Positions 7,218-16,659 are shown, numbered from the stretch's first letter. The stretch: 19,795 nt of DNA from Veillonella parvula (GCA_947096075.1 CAMUQE010000017.1:1-19795), one strand, 5' to 3'. Notes: generated from the sequence alone by a model not told the origin. Translations and numbers: made by a program.

Positions 7218-9767
7218 ATGGGTAAATGGGATGCACTGGTAAAGGGTGCATTGCTTCATGATATCGGCAAAGTTGTGTATCGAGCTAATCAGGGAACCGA
7301 TGCACATTCTAAGCGCGGCGCTGCTTTTATTGAGCCCTATTTTTCCGATATGGGTTTAAAGCAAAGTATTACTCATTGTTTGAAGTATCATCATGGGAAA
7401 GAGCTTAGTGCGGCTCAACTAGAAAATGATGATTATGCATACATTGTGTATGAAGCGGATAATATTGCTGCTGCAGTAGATCGTCGAGATCTTGAGGAAG
7501 GTGAAAATACATCTACACAGAAGTTTGATAAAGAGTTACCGCTCCAATCAATCTTTCGTGTATTTGGGGGTAAAACTAGTACTCAACCCTTACAGTATTA
7601 TTTACGTGGTATTGATGTGTCTGACCATTTTAATTATCCTGAAAGTGATAAAACGATACGTGCATCAAGTGATAAATATAAGACACTATATGATGTATTA
7701 GTACAGAACTTTCAGCAACAACCAATAGATAAGATGTCCGTTAATGAGTTGTTGAGAATTTATGAAGACACTGTGTCCTATATGCCATCTAGTACGGCAA
7801 CAGATCAAGCTAATGATATCTCTTTGTATATGCATTCAAAGATAACAGCCGCAGTGGCACATAGTATGGTGCATTATTTTGAGGAACAAGGTATTACTGA
7901 TTATAAAGAATACTGTTATCAGAATTCTAAAAAGTTCCGTGAAATGCCAGCGTTTCGATTAATATCTGGAGATATTTCTGGCATTCAGAATTTTATTTAT
8001 ACGATTCCGTCTAAAGGTGCATTGAAATCATTACGTGGTCGCTCATTCTATTTAGAAATTTTGATGGAACAAATTGTAGATGAGCTATTAGATGCATTGC
8101 AGTTAACTCGGGCAAACCTTATTTACAATGGTGGCGGTCATTTTTATGTATTGGTTCCTAATACAACAAAAACTTGTACTGCTATTGAATCTATGGAAAA
8201 ATCCATTAACGAATGGTTCTTAACCGTATTTGGTACTAAATTGTATTTAGCACTTGGTTCCGCTACCGCAACAGCTGCCGAGTTAATTCAATCGCAACGT
8301 ACATTATTCCGCAAGGTGAGCCAATCTGTTGGTGAGGCTAAGTCTAAACGATATTCTGAACAGCACCTAACAGATCTATTTAATCCAAATAGTACGTATA
8401 ATATGGTTCTTCATGGTGAACGGGAATGTTCCATTTGCCACACTTCAACAGTAACACTGTCTCCTTATGGTATGGGTACAGATGCAGAGGCTTGTCCTAT
8501 CTGTAATGGCTTGTACCGCCTAGGGGAACAGATTGTTGACAGTCGAGATACTGTCTTTGTATTAGCTCGTCCAAATAATAGTGATACTTGTGAAAGTATT
8601 CCAAAGGTTGAAGTATATGTTAACAACTGGAATGATGATGCGGACAATTTGAGACTCTATCTCTATGTAGTTCCTGAAGCATCATTACAAAAGTTTGAAG
8701 CTAATCATGAGATTCTAAGAATCTACTCTAAGAATACGGCCAAAACAGGACATAATGTATTCAATCGCATATGGTTAGCAGATTATGTAGCACGTAAGGA
8801 CAATGGTCAAGTTTATGAGTTTGAAGAGCTAGCTACATCAAGTGGCTTAGGTGAGGACAAGGGAATTAAACGTCTTGGTGTATTACGAGCTGATGTGGAT
8901 AACCTTGGGGCGGCATTTATTGGGGGTTTTATTTCTGAAGGATCAGATCGATTCAAATACGGCACCCTATCACGCTATGCTGATTTATCTCGTGATTTAG
9001 CTATGTTCTTTAAAGTTGCTGTTAATAAGATGGCTCAAGGTGATGTACAAGGTTTCGGCACATCTGTTATGCCATTTACTATTTGGGCTAATAAACAAGT
9101 TACAACTAGAAACATCCATGTTATCTATTCTGGTGGAGATGATGTATTCCTTGTTGGTGCATGGGATGAATTGTTGGAATTGGCAATTGATATTCGTGAG
9201 AAATTGGCAGAGGTTACAGATAATAAAATTACTATGTCTGCGGGCTTAGCATTATTCTCTCCATCCTATCCAATTAGTCAAATGGCAGCAATTACAGGCT
9301 TACTTGAAAGTGTTGCTAAAGATAATGATGGCAAAGATAGTATTGCTTTATTTGGATTTGAAACCAACTCAAACGGTGAAGAGCGTATATGCCGACATGT
9401 ATATAAATGGGATGACCTCATTAATAATGTTATTGAAGATAAGCTTTATACACTGGATCAATTATTTGTTATTCCAGGCATTAATGAGGTACAAGACTCA
9501 AAAATGAAATTAGGTAAAGGCCTAATATATAAGTTGATGGAATTGTTACAAGGTATATTAAATGATAGAGCCTTAGGTAAACATATTAATGTGGCTCGTA
9601 TACTCTATTTATTAGCTAGATTAGAACCTAAGAAAAATAATCCTACCTATGAATCATATAAAAACCTTGTTACAGCTATTCATAGATGGATTCAATCAGA
9701 AGAAGATTGCAAAGCTTTGCTAACCGCTTGCAACCTCATAGTTTACTATATGCGTGATACAAAGTGA
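7218..9767 (+). CDS. cas10: Type III-A CRISPR Cas10/Csm1, HD nuclease and cyclic oligoadenylate synthase
   Basis: Large subunit of the Csm complex. On binding target RNA it is expected to cut single-stranded DNA through its HD domain and convert ATP to cyclic oligoadenylates in its palm domain. The N-terminal HD motif LLHDIGK is at residues 12-18, with further histidines at 58-59. A first palm region follows the phrase ISGDISGIQNFIY. A zinc ribbon has two CxxC pairs (C404/C407 and C426/C429). The second palm holds ADVDNLG with Asp559, and the catalytic YSGGDD has GGDD at 639-642. The length of 849 residues is normal for Csm1. The ATG at 7218 is preferred, eight bases after GGAGG; a GTG one codon earlier is possible. 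It is the first gene of the operon, with csm2 beginning ten bases after its stop. All key residues are present. Confidence 0.97.
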   Translation: MGKWDALVKGALLHDIGKVVYRANQGTDAHSKRGAAFIEPYFSDMGLKQSITHCLKYHHGKELSAAQLENDDYAYIVYEADNIAAAVDRRDLEEGENTSTQKFDKELPLQSIFRVFGGKTSTQPLQYYLRGIDVSDHFNYPESDKTIRASSDKYKTLYDVLVQNFQQQPIDKMSVNELLRIYEDTVSYMPSSTATDQANDISLYMHSKITAAVAHSMVHYFEEQGITDYKEYCYQNSKKFREMPAFRLISGDISGIQNFIYTIPSKGALKSLRGRSFYLEILMEQIVDELLDALQLTRANLIYNGGGHFYVLVPNTTKTCTAIESMEKSINEWFLTVFGTKLYLALGSATATAAELIQSQRTLFRKVSQSVGEAKSKRYSEQHLTDLFNPNSTYNMVLHGERECSICHTSTVTLSPYGMGTDAEACPICNGLYRLGEQIVDSRDTVFVLARPNNSDTCESIPKVEVYVNNWNDDADNLRLYLYVVPEASLQKFEANHEILRIYSKNTAKTGHNVFNRIWLADYVARKDNGQVYEFEELATSSGLGEDKGIKRLGVLRADVDNLGAAFIGGFISEGSDRFKYGTLSRYADLSRDLAMFFKVAVNKMAQGDVQGFGTSVMPFTIWANKQVTTRNIHVIYSGGDDVFLVGAWDELLELAIDIREKLAEVTDNKITMSAGLALFSPSYPISQMAAITGLLESVAKDNDGKDSIALFGFETNSNGEERICRHVYKWDDLINNVIEDKLYTLDQLFVIPGINEVQDSKMKLGKGLIYKLMELLQGILNDRALGKHINVARILYLLARLEPKKNNPTYESYKNLVTAIHRWIQSEEDCKALLTACNLIVYYMRDTK

Positions 9768-9777
9768 GGAATAGTAT

Positions 9778-10290
9778 ATGACACAAGGTAAATTTAATTG
9801 GGATATAGATATTGTCACTAAGGCAGAAGAAACTATCGGTCGTTTAAGATATAATCCAAAATGCAGAAAAACAGATGAAGTATTTGACGTAAAGTATGCA
9901 CAAGTACGTAAAATTTTATCTAGCGTAGTGGCCATTAAAAATAAATTGGGTGTAGAGCAACGTAAAAGCAAATCCTTTGATAAGCTACCTGAAAATATAG
10001 CGATGGAGGTTCGTTTTTTAAAAACTACATTCTTATATCAAGCTGGTCGAGATAAAGATAATAAATATCCAGTAAAAAACTTTATTGAAGATAGTCAATT
10101 GGTAGAGATGGTTGAATGCATTGGTACTGATGTTAATAAATTTGAAATGTTCTGTAAATATGTAGAAGCATTAGTAGCTTTTTATAAATATAGAGCGGTC
10201 AGTGTTATAGCTGCGTCTAATGAAGCGTGGAACAAAAATAAACAGTATAGTAATCAAAATTACAATCAAGCAAATGGAAACCGTCGATAG
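9778..10290 (+). CDS. csm2: Type III-A Csm2 small subunit
   Basis: The small alpha-helical subunit that stacks along the belly of the Csm complex and helps hold the crRNA-target duplex. Recognisable family features are VRKILSSV near residue 42, VRFLKTTFLYQAGRD near residue 78, and the C-terminal FCKYVEALVAFYKY around residue 122. At 170 residues it is somewhat longer than many Csm2 proteins, with an N-terminal extension and a polar Asn/Gln-rich tail (NQNYNQANGNRR) likely to be disordered. It starts ten bases after the cas10 stop with GTGAGGA as ribosome binding site, and csm3 follows after 12 bases. Csm2 is poorly conserved in general, so the call depends partly on position in the operon. Confidence 0.92.
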   Translation: MTQGKFNWDIDIVTKAEETIGRLRYNPKCRKTDEVFDVKYAQVRKILSSVVAIKNKLGVEQRKSKSFDKLPENIAMEVRFLKTTFLYQAGRDKDNKYPVKNFIEDSQLVEMVECIGTDVNKFEMFCKYVEALVAFYKYRAVSVIAASNEAWNKNKQYSNQNYNQANGNRR

Positions 10291-10302
10291 GAGGGGCACA
10301 AG

Positions 10303-10986
10303 ATGGAGAACAATGATAAATTAAAATCCTTACGTGGTAAATTACTAATTACAGGTACTATTAAACTAGAAACTGGTATGCATATTGGTGCTAGTAATGA
10401 CTTTGCTCCTATTGGATCCGTTGATACACCATTCATTCGTGATGTAGTTTCTCAAGAGCCTATTATTCCTGGTAGTTCCATTAAAGGAAAATTACGTACT
10501 TTACTAGCCAAAAGCCATTGTGATGATTATATAATGAATGAGATTAAGGCTGATAAAGAGGAAATCAAACGTTTATTTGGCTCTGTAAATCCTGTAAAAC
10601 CAGCTCGTTTACAGTTTTATGATTTATTTATCACAGATGAAACTCGTCAATTGTTTGCTAATATAGAGACTGATACGTATATGGGTGAAATCAAGTTTGA
10701 AAACACTATTAATCGTGTTGATGGTAGTGCTAATCCTCGTCAAATTGAACGTGTTCCAGCAGGTACAGTATTTACACTTAAAGTAGCCTATAATATTGAA
10801 AGTGAAGCTGAAGTGGCTGAGGATATGAATATATTAAAAGATGGTCTTGATTTATTAGGTATAGATTATCTTGGAGGTCATGGCTCTCGCGGCTATGGTC
10901 GTGTGAGCATTTCTATTGATGAGGTAAAGTCAGTAGGTAATAGTGCAATTAATACGCAGGATTTATTAGATATATTAAGAAAGTAG
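10303..10986 (+). CDS. csm3: Type III-A Csm3 (Cas7-like) backbone subunit and target RNA nuclease
   Basis: The repeated backbone subunit that binds the crRNA and cuts target RNA every six bases. The sequence follows Streptococcus thermophilus Csm3 closely by eye: LETGMHIGASNDFAPIGSVD, then PIIPGSSIKGKLRTLLA, RLFGS, KFENTINRVDGSANPRQIER, and the C-terminal glycine motif DYLGGHGSRGYGRV. Asp41, in the phrase GSVD, aligns with the known catalytic Asp33 of S. thermophilus Csm3, so slicing should be active. The length of 227 residues is typical. A strong GGAGGGG ribosome binding site precedes the ATG, in keeping with a subunit needed in several copies per complex. csm4 begins nine bases after the stop. 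Confidence 0.97.
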   Translation: MENNDKLKSLRGKLLITGTIKLETGMHIGASNDFAPIGSVDTPFIRDVVSQEPIIPGSSIKGKLRTLLAKSHCDDYIMNEIKADKEEIKRLFGSVNPVKPARLQFYDLFITDETRQLFANIETDTYMGEIKFENTINRVDGSANPRQIERVPAGTVFTLKVAYNIESEAEVAEDMNILKDGLDLLGIDYLGGHGSRGYGRVSISIDEVKSVGNSAINTQDLLDILRK

Positions 10987-10995
10987 GTTGTTACT

Positions 10996-11994
10996 ATGAA
11001 CTACTATCTATATCCACTGCGTTTCCTTACACCGGTGCACTTTGGAGATACCTCAGAAGGCGGTAGTTTAGAAACTATTTCCTTTACACTTGGCTCTGAT
11101 GCATTATTTGGTGCATGCTGTCATGAAATCAGTTATGATACAGGTTTATTACAATCTTTTATCGACTCCGTAAAAGAACAGCATATTGCATTATCTAGTT
11201 TATTTCCATACTGTATAGACGACGGTGAGTATCAATTATATGTACCTTCACCTATTATGCAAATCGATTCAAAAGAGATGCCGATTACAAGTTTTGCAGA
11301 GACAAAACGTGTAGCGACAGAGCAAAAGAAGATTAAGAAGATTGAGTATATCCGAGCATCACAGCTACAAAATTTTAGTCAATATATAGAATCAGATACC
11401 TCACAAAAACATATGCCTATCTTTGGAGCTAAGCAAGCCATGACACAAGTAAATATGCGTGGTGAAAAAAGTAGACCATATTATGTGGGGAGCTATCAAT
11501 TTATGTCAAACACAGGACTATATATTATAGTTGGGTTTATTGATGATGATAGTCGTGAGTTATTTGAGGTAATTCTTGAGCTACTAGGCCTGTCTGGTAT
11601 CGGTGGCAAGCGCAGCGGTGGTTATGGGAAATTTGAGTTAGCTGATGATCCCATTCAGTTGGAATCTGAAGGTATTTATAAAGATGACTCTGCTTTATAT
11701 GCATTGCTTCATAATAAGCACGGAAAGATGATGTGTATTAGTACTTGTGTTCCGACTAGTGAGGAAGTTGCTACTTTAAAACAAGGTTCCTATAAATTAC
11801 AAAAGCGTGGTGGCTTTGTAGTTTCTACTGGTAGTGAGATTCAAGTAAAACGTAATTCTTATTATGTTATTAAAGAAGGCTCTGTTTGTCCAAAAGCATT
11901 GGTCGGACAAATGCTTACTATTACGGGGGATAGTTTACCGCATCCTGTATATCGTAATGGTATGGGCTTATGGATTGGGGTGGATTATGAGTAA
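10996..11994 (+). CDS. csm4: Type III-A Csm4 (Cas5-like) subunit
   Basis: RAMP protein that caps the crRNA 5' handle and contacts Cas10. The N-terminal beta strand YYLYPLRFLTPVHFGD is typical for the family, as is TLGSDALFGACCHEI near residue 32, which corresponds to the usual S-D-T-L-FGA box. The glycine-rich loop SGIGGKRSGGYGKFEL lies near residues 200-215. The length of 332 residues is normal. The ribosome binding site is modest (AAGTAGG). The last bases overlap the start of csm5 by eight bases, indicating translational coupling. No damage is seen. Confidence 0.95.
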   Translation: MNYYLYPLRFLTPVHFGDTSEGGSLETISFTLGSDALFGACCHEISYDTGLLQSFIDSVKEQHIALSSLFPYCIDDGEYQLYVPSPIMQIDSKEMPITSFAETKRVATEQKKIKKIEYIRASQLQNFSQYIESDTSQKHMPIFGAKQAMTQVNMRGEKSRPYYVGSYQFMSNTGLYIIVGFIDDDSRELFEVILELLGLSGIGGKRSGGYGKFELADDPIQLESEGIYKDDSALYALLHNKHGKMMCISTCVPTSEEVATLKQGSYKLQKRGGFVVSTGSEIQVKRNSYYVIKEGSVCPKALVGQMLTITGDSLPHPVYRNGMGLWIGVDYE

Positions 11995-13162
11995 TCGTAT
12001 TGATCATACACAATTATCACTCACTATTGTGAGCCCTACCAATATTGGTGGCCCTGAGACGCTAACAACTAAAGACTATATGTACAATTACGATGCCGGT
12101 GAAGTATATCTCCTTAATAACTATGAATGGTTTCGCTTTTTAGCTTGTCATAATAAATTAGCAGAGTTTGAAATATATATGCAGAATGAGATGGTAAGAC
12201 CAAATGGTCGAACTATGTATGATTGGGCTAAAAATGCTATTGGCGCATCTCAGCTAACAAAAGATGTATTAGGCCCTGCTATTGGATCAATTATGAAATC
12301 ATCGATATATAATGAAGGCCGTAAAAATTCATTAAATGATATTACACCTCAGATTCGTGGGGCAAATGGAGAAGTTTATATTCCTGGTAGCTCTATTAAA
12401 GGTGTTATTGATAGTGCTATTATTTCACATATGCTTCGTAATAATAAAGCATTTAGGAGTAATGTACAAAGAGAGTTAAGAAAAGTTTTAGATGTATATA
12501 AAAGAAAGAATGCTAGAAGCCTTTTTAAAGATATATTTAAGATGGTTAATCAAGCTATTATTAAGCATATTCATGTCCTTACAAACAATGAAGGAAAACC
12601 ATTAAAAGGTATTTTGGCTAGCGCTTTCCGAGGTATTTCTGTTTCTGATGCTATGCCTATGAGTGTCATTCAAACAGAGGTATTAAAGAAAGAGGATTCT
12701 TGTCTTGATGAAGATGGGACTCACGCTATTTCGGTGCATCGTGAGTGTATTTTACCAAATCAGAAGTTCTCCTTTACAGTAACCCTTGATACAGCTATGA
12801 CTAAAGAAATAGGGATTACTAGTATCGATCAAGTGTTAACGATTTTACAGGAAGACTTTGATGCTACTCATAAGTTATTAGCCTCTAAATTTAAGAAGGT
12901 TAATCCGACTGTCTTTAAAGCACTAGACTCAGCTAATGCTTATATTGGGAGTAATACAGGGTTTATTCAAAAGACTATTATTATGGCTGCTTTTACAGAT
13001 GACGAAAAAACAGGAATTGATATTATTAGAGCTATTTTAGATGTAAATTTTCAAAAGGCTAAACATGATACTAAGGATAAATTATTGGCACCACGAGCGA
13101 TTAAATTAGTAAAGTGGAATGGCAATTATTATGAGATGGGGGGCATTCATATTGGCAGATAA
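11987..13162 (+). CDS. csm5: Type III-A Csm5 (Cas7-like) subunit
   Basis: RAMP subunit that caps the 3' end of the crRNA in the Csm complex and is linked in other species to recruitment of crRNA-trimming nucleases. The start at 11987 gives the expected N-terminus (LSLTIVSPTNIGG) and overlaps the end of csm4 by eight bases, with GGGGTGG upstream; the open frame continues upstream but that part does not fit the family. IPGSSIKG at residues 132-139 is the characteristic motif. The C-terminus ends YYEMGGIHIGR, near the usual family end. Its 391 residues are in the normal range. The middle region (about residues 150-180) is basic and Lys/Arg-rich. cas6 begins at or just after its stop codon. Confidence 0.95.
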   Translation: MSNRIDHTQLSLTIVSPTNIGGPETLTTKDYMYNYDAGEVYLLNNYEWFRFLACHNKLAEFEIYMQNEMVRPNGRTMYDWAKNAIGASQLTKDVLGPAIGSIMKSSIYNEGRKNSLNDITPQIRGANGEVYIPGSSIKGVIDSAIISHMLRNNKAFRSNVQRELRKVLDVYKRKNARSLFKDIFKMVNQAIIKHIHVLTNNEGKPLKGILASAFRGISVSDAMPMSVIQTEVLKKEDSCLDEDGTHAISVHRECILPNQKFSFTVTLDTAMTKEIGITSIDQVLTILQEDFDATHKLLASKFKKVNPTVFKALDSANAYIGSNTGFIQKTIIMAAFTDDEKTGIDIIRAILDVNFQKAKHDTKDKLLAPRAIKLVKWNGNYYEMGGIHIGR

Positions 13163-13172
13163 TGTTGAAATT

Positions 13173-13922
13173 ATGGCCATTGAGTTAGCAATAACAGCAG
13201 ATCCATCGATTAAAATTGTACAGTCCATAGGTAGTGTGCTACATGGCGTCTTAATGGAGTTAGTAGGGACAGAATACGCAGGTCAGTTGCATGAAACGGG
13301 CCTGCGCCCTTATAGCCAATATATCTATTTTAATAAAGAAAAAGGTCAATATATTTGGCGCCTTTCCGCTGTAACAGCAGAGGCTGTTGAGCGTATATTA
13401 CGACCAGCACTAGATATGCCTGAAAAGATTTTTTTGAAACAAAAACGAGGGCATATTTACATTCAAGATAGAACCATTTTAGAGGAAACCTCCTATGAAG
13501 CATTAATGGCTAAGTTTTGGAGTGGTGAAGCAGAATATACACAAGCGAAATTGAGGTGCGTGACCACAACAAGCTTTAAGGTAGACCAACAATATACAAT
13601 ATTCCCTGAAGCATTTCGTATCTATCGCTATTTGTTGCGCCAATGGAACCAGTTCACTACATTTGAAATGATGGATTCCGATGATTTATTAGCTGCGCTT
13701 GAATCGGCAGCTTTCATTCGCGACTATAATTTGCGTATGGGTATGTATGGTTTAGAAGGGGTTAAAATCCGTGGTTTCCGTGGAGAGATTGTTATGCAAT
13801 TTAAGCGAAATTTAGTGATGCAACGCATCTTATCTCTATTGACCTACTATAGCCAATTCACAGGGCTCGGAATTAAGACCGCATTAGGTATGGGTGGCGT
13901 ACAAAGTGAGGTAGTACAATGA
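13173..13922 (+). CDS. cas6: CRISPR pre-crRNA endoribonuclease Cas6
   Basis: Metal-independent RNase that cuts within the repeats to release crRNAs with the 8-base ACGGAAAC handle. It has the double ferredoxin-like pattern of Cas6: an N-terminal strand MAIELAIT, then LHGVLMELVG and LHETGLRPYSQYIYF, with a histidine in this part a candidate catalytic residue. The C-terminal glycine-rich loop GLGIKTALGMGGVQ is at residues 231-244. The start is uncertain. ATG at 13173 places the first strand at the N-terminus, as usual, but has no good ribosome binding site. A TTG at 13152 lies 9 bases after GGGGGG and would overlap csm5 by 11 bases. The last codons overlap csm6 by four bases (ATGA). The length is about 249-256 residues, normal for the family. 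Confidence 0.92.
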   Translation: MAIELAITADPSIKIVQSIGSVLHGVLMELVGTEYAGQLHETGLRPYSQYIYFNKEKGQYIWRLSAVTAEAVERILRPALDMPEKIFLKQKRGHIYIQDRTILEETSYEALMAKFWSGEAEYTQAKLRCVTTTSFKVDQQYTIFPEAFRIYRYLLRQWNQFTTFEMMDSDDLLAALESAAFIRDYNLRMGMYGLEGVKIRGFRGEIVMQFKRNLVMQRILSLLTYYSQFTGLGIKTALGMGGVQSEVVQ

Positions 13923-15238
13923 GAATTCTTTATACCCCAGTAGGGGATACAGATCCTATTCGTGGATGCTATGATGGAGGGATGCTTCATATCGTAAGGC
14001 ATTATAACCCAGATATGGCGATTCTAGTATTGAGTAAGGAAATGGAGCAAAAGGAAGCCTCTGATAGTCGTTTTTCTAAGGCTTTAAAGCATGTGAAACC
14101 CGATTTACATATTAAGCTCGTACGTACTGGTCTTAAAGATGTGCATCATATTGATGCTTTACAACCATTTATTAACCATTTCTATGAGATGCTTTCCGAA
14201 TATCCAGATGCAGAGATACTTATTAATTTAAGTTCTGGAACACCTCAAATGAAGATGATTATGTCCTATCTTAGTGTTGAACATGATGCGGTACTTGGTA
14301 TTCAAGTTGATACCCCTCAACGTCGCTCCAATCGCTCAGAGCCTGCAGTTAATGATGACGAAGATATTGAAATTGTTATTGAAAATAACTTTGACGATCA
14401 AGAAGATGCAGAAAATCGATGTCATGAACCTCAAATGGGATATATTAAGCGTAACAATCTTAAACAATCTCTTCATACTCTTATTAATAGCTATAAATAC
14501 AAAGAGGCTATAAGTCTTTACGAGCGTTATAAAAAAACATTTACCGATGAATTAGATAACGATATTTTACCATTACTTGAACATGGAAAATTGCGATTAG
14601 AGCTAGAATATAAAGCAGCTTTAGAGAAAGTCAATAGGATAGGTGATTTATCATTAACATCTATATTTACCGATTGGAAACGGATAAAATTACATGAGTT
14701 TTTAATGCTTATGGAAGTTCGTTTAAAACAAGGACAAATTGAAGATTTTATTTTAAAGATTACTCCTTTTATGTATGAGTTAATGCGATATTATTTTTCT
14801 ATGGTATATCATGTGAATTGGGATGAATTTGAGAAATGGACATCTGTAGGCCCTCGCACTAATATGGAAAGCTTTAAGGAAAAACACCCGCAGCTTTATT
14901 TTTCGTGGTATGCACATACTAAAACACCACAATTTAATGAGATTCAGCTCTCTTTAAACCATATGTTACATATGTTAGAGGATCAGCCAAATGTCAATTC
15001 TTTATTGCTGAAGCAACTAAAGGATATTCGTAATATTGAAAGAAAAATACGTAATAAAATTGCTCATGAAGTTGTTGTGTTGACAGAAGTAGAAATTTGT
15101 AAGTCTGTTAGTATTAAGTCTTTGCAGTCTTTTTTAGAGTTAATTCAAGCTGTATTTTCAACTATAATGAAACCATCAAAACAAAATAAACTAATTTACG
15201 ATACCATCAATACATATGTGTTAGAACAAATTCAATAG
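13919..15238 (+). CDS. csm6: Csm6, CARF-HEPN ribonuclease activated by cyclic oligoadenylate
   Basis: Auxiliary RNase switched on by the second messenger made by Cas10; it degrades RNA without sequence matching. The N-terminal CARF domain has TPVGDTDPIRGCYDGGMLHI at residues 6-25 and the ligand-binding NLSSGTPQMK at 103-112. An acidic stretch of about 20 residues near 144-165 links it to a helical C-terminal part. The HEPN motif RNKIAH is at 378-383, with the catalytic Arg and His in the usual R-x4-H spacing. The N-terminal motif resembles the streptococcal and enterococcal Csm6 group that responds to cyclic hexa-adenylate, so cA6 is the likely activator, although cA4 is not excluded. The start overlaps the cas6 stop as ATGA. 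The 439 residues fit the family. Confidence 0.95.
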   Translation: MRILYTPVGDTDPIRGCYDGGMLHIVRHYNPDMAILVLSKEMEQKEASDSRFSKALKHVKPDLHIKLVRTGLKDVHHIDALQPFINHFYEMLSEYPDAEILINLSSGTPQMKMIMSYLSVEHDAVLGIQVDTPQRRSNRSEPAVNDDEDIEIVIENNFDDQEDAENRCHEPQMGYIKRNNLKQSLHTLINSYKYKEAISLYERYKKTFTDELDNDILPLLEHGKLRLELEYKAALEKVNRIGDLSLTSIFTDWKRIKLHEFLMLMEVRLKQGQIEDFILKITPFMYELMRYYFSMVYHVNWDEFEKWTSVGPRTNMESFKEKHPQLYFSWYAHTKTPQFNEIQLSLNHMLHMLEDQPNVNSLLLKQLKDIRNIERKIRNKIAHEVVVLTEVEICKSVSIKSLQSFLELIQAVFSTIMKPSKQNKLIYDTINTYVLEQIQ

Positions 15239-15335
15239 TGTGAAAATTCATTAAACTGAATAATTTTATAGATTATCATCTTTAGACCTAAATTGATTCC
15301 TTAGCATATTCATTTGTATAAAAGGAGGCGACTGT

Positions 15336-16331
15336 ATGTCATCCTTATATGTTACAGAAGCAGGATCGTTTATCAAGCGTGACGGTGGTCATGTTGTAGT
15401 TGGTCGTAATAATGAGGTATTGTTCGAGGTTCCTTTAGAGCGAATTGAAGATATTACTGTCTTTGACTCAGTTTCTATAACAAGCTCATTGGTAACTGAT
15501 TTTATTGAACGTGGTGTACCTATTACATGGCTATCTGGGTATGGCAAGTATTTTGGTACTATAATCAATACTAATACTATTGACATTAACAAACATAAGA
15601 AGCAATTTGATTTGTTAGATGATAATGCATTTAGAATGGCTATGTCACGTAAAATTATTCGGGCAAAGGTGCGTAATCAGCTGACGATTCTTCGCCGCTA
15701 CGCACGAAATCTAGAAGAGGATATCAATATAGATGTGCAAATTGCGAATATTAAATCTGTACGTAGCCATATTGGTGAATGTATGCGTGTATCTGAACTC
15801 ATGGGCTATGAAGGACTGATAAGTCGTCTTTATTTTGAAGCACTAGGTAAAATTGTGCCATCTGCCTTTTCTTTTACAAAACGTACAAAACAACCGCCTC
15901 GAGATCCTTTTAATGCTATGCTCGGATTAGGTTACAGCATGCTGTTTAATGAAATCTTGGCTGGTGTTATTAATGCAGGTCTTCATCCATTTGTAGGAGT
16001 TATGCATAGCCTAGCTAAAGGTCATCCAGCCCTCGCATCTGACTTAATTGAAGAATGGCGGGCGCCAATTATAGATTCTATGGTGCTATCTATGGTGAGC
16101 CGTAATATGGTAGATTTATCCGAATTTGATAATTCTGATAAAGGTTGCTACCTGACAGCAGAGGGGCGTAAGGCATTTTTAATGGCTTATAATAAGAAAA
16201 TTCGTTCTGAAAATCAATATATTGATGATTGTAAAAGCTATCGTGAATCTATCTATAAACAGTGTAAGCAATTTGCTAGTGCAATTATACACGAAGATGT
16301 AGATTTGTATACGCCATTGGAGATTCACTGA
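15336..16331 (+). CDS. cas1: CRISPR adaptation endonuclease Cas1
   Basis: Integrase subunit that inserts new spacers at the leader end of the arrays together with Cas2. The N-terminal beta domain starts SSLYVTEAGSFIKRDGGHVV, and the helical catalytic domain carries YFEALGK with Glu168, HSLAKGHPAL with His224, and SDLIEEWR with Asp236/Glu239, the metal-binding set. The length of 331 residues is typical, and there is no fused reverse transcriptase domain. AAGGAGG precedes the ATG by about seven bases. It lies 97 bases after csm6; that gap has no convincing promoter or terminator, so transcription probably continues from the csm operon. cas2 starts one base after its stop. Confidence 0.97.
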   Translation: MSSLYVTEAGSFIKRDGGHVVVGRNNEVLFEVPLERIEDITVFDSVSITSSLVTDFIERGVPITWLSGYGKYFGTIINTNTIDINKHKKQFDLLDDNAFRMAMSRKIIRAKVRNQLTILRRYARNLEEDINIDVQIANIKSVRSHIGECMRVSELMGYEGLISRLYFEALGKIVPSAFSFTKRTKQPPRDPFNAMLGLGYSMLFNEILAGVINAGLHPFVGVMHSLAKGHPALASDLIEEWRAPIIDSMVLSMVSRNMVDLSEFDNSDKGCYLTAEGRKAFLMAYNKKIRSENQYIDDCKSYRESIYKQCKQFASAIIHEDVDLYTPLEIH

Positions 16332-16332
16332 T

Positions 16333-16608
16333 ATGAAAAAGTTTATCGTCCTAGTTATCTATGATGTGGTGGATAACAAAACGCGTAATCGTCTTGTTAA
16401 ATGTTTAGAACGTTATGGCGTTCGTGTCCAAAAGTCTGCATTTGAAGCATTGCTTAATAGGAAGCAATATGATGCTATGATGCGGCGAGCTAGTAAGATG
16501 ATTAATCCTATAGAGGACTCCTTACGAGTCTATGTCCTTGATGACATTATAAATATCTATACTTGGGGAATTGGAGAACGTAAGGAACAAGACTGCATCG
16601 TACTTTAG
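16333..16608 (+). CDS. cas2: CRISPR adaptation protein Cas2
   Basis: Small ferredoxin-fold protein that bridges two Cas1 dimers during spacer integration. The first strand FIVLVIYDVVDN contains the conserved Asp11. CLERYGVRVQKSAFEALL corresponds to the usual helix and second strand, and SLRVYVLDD to a later strand. The length of 91 residues is standard. It starts one base after cas1 and uses GGAG inside the cas1 end as its ribosome binding site. It is the last cas gene; no other CARF effector, ring nuclease or reverse transcriptase gene is visible in the window. Confidence 0.97.
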   Translation: MKKFIVLVIYDVVDNKTRNRLVKCLERYGVRVQKSAFEALLNRKQYDAMMRRASKMINPIEDSLRVYVLDDIINIYTWGIGERKEQDCIVL

Positions 16609-16659
16609 ATATAAATAGTTACTCTCGATTAATACTGTTACTATGTAGAGGTGTAATTA

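Noticed and set aside
7047..7307. Minus-strand open frame of 86 codons across the array 1 terminator and cas10 start
   Set aside because: It overlaps a terminator, a promoter and the well-supported cas10 N-terminus, and has no ribosome binding site or recognisable sequence.
11864..11986. Upstream extension of csm5
   Set aside because: These 41 codons lie inside csm4, and the real Csm5 N-terminus begins at the ATG at 11987, with an upstream G-rich site and the usual overlap.
15293..15322. TTGATT and TATAAA, 18 bases apart, before cas1
   Set aside because: Transcription would start on or after the cas1 ribosome binding site at 15322-15328, so it cannot serve cas1.
15336..16331. Reverse transcriptase-Cas1 fusion as the cause of antisense spacers
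   Set aside because: Cas1 is a normal 331 residues and no reverse transcriptase motif is present in it or in neighbouring genes.
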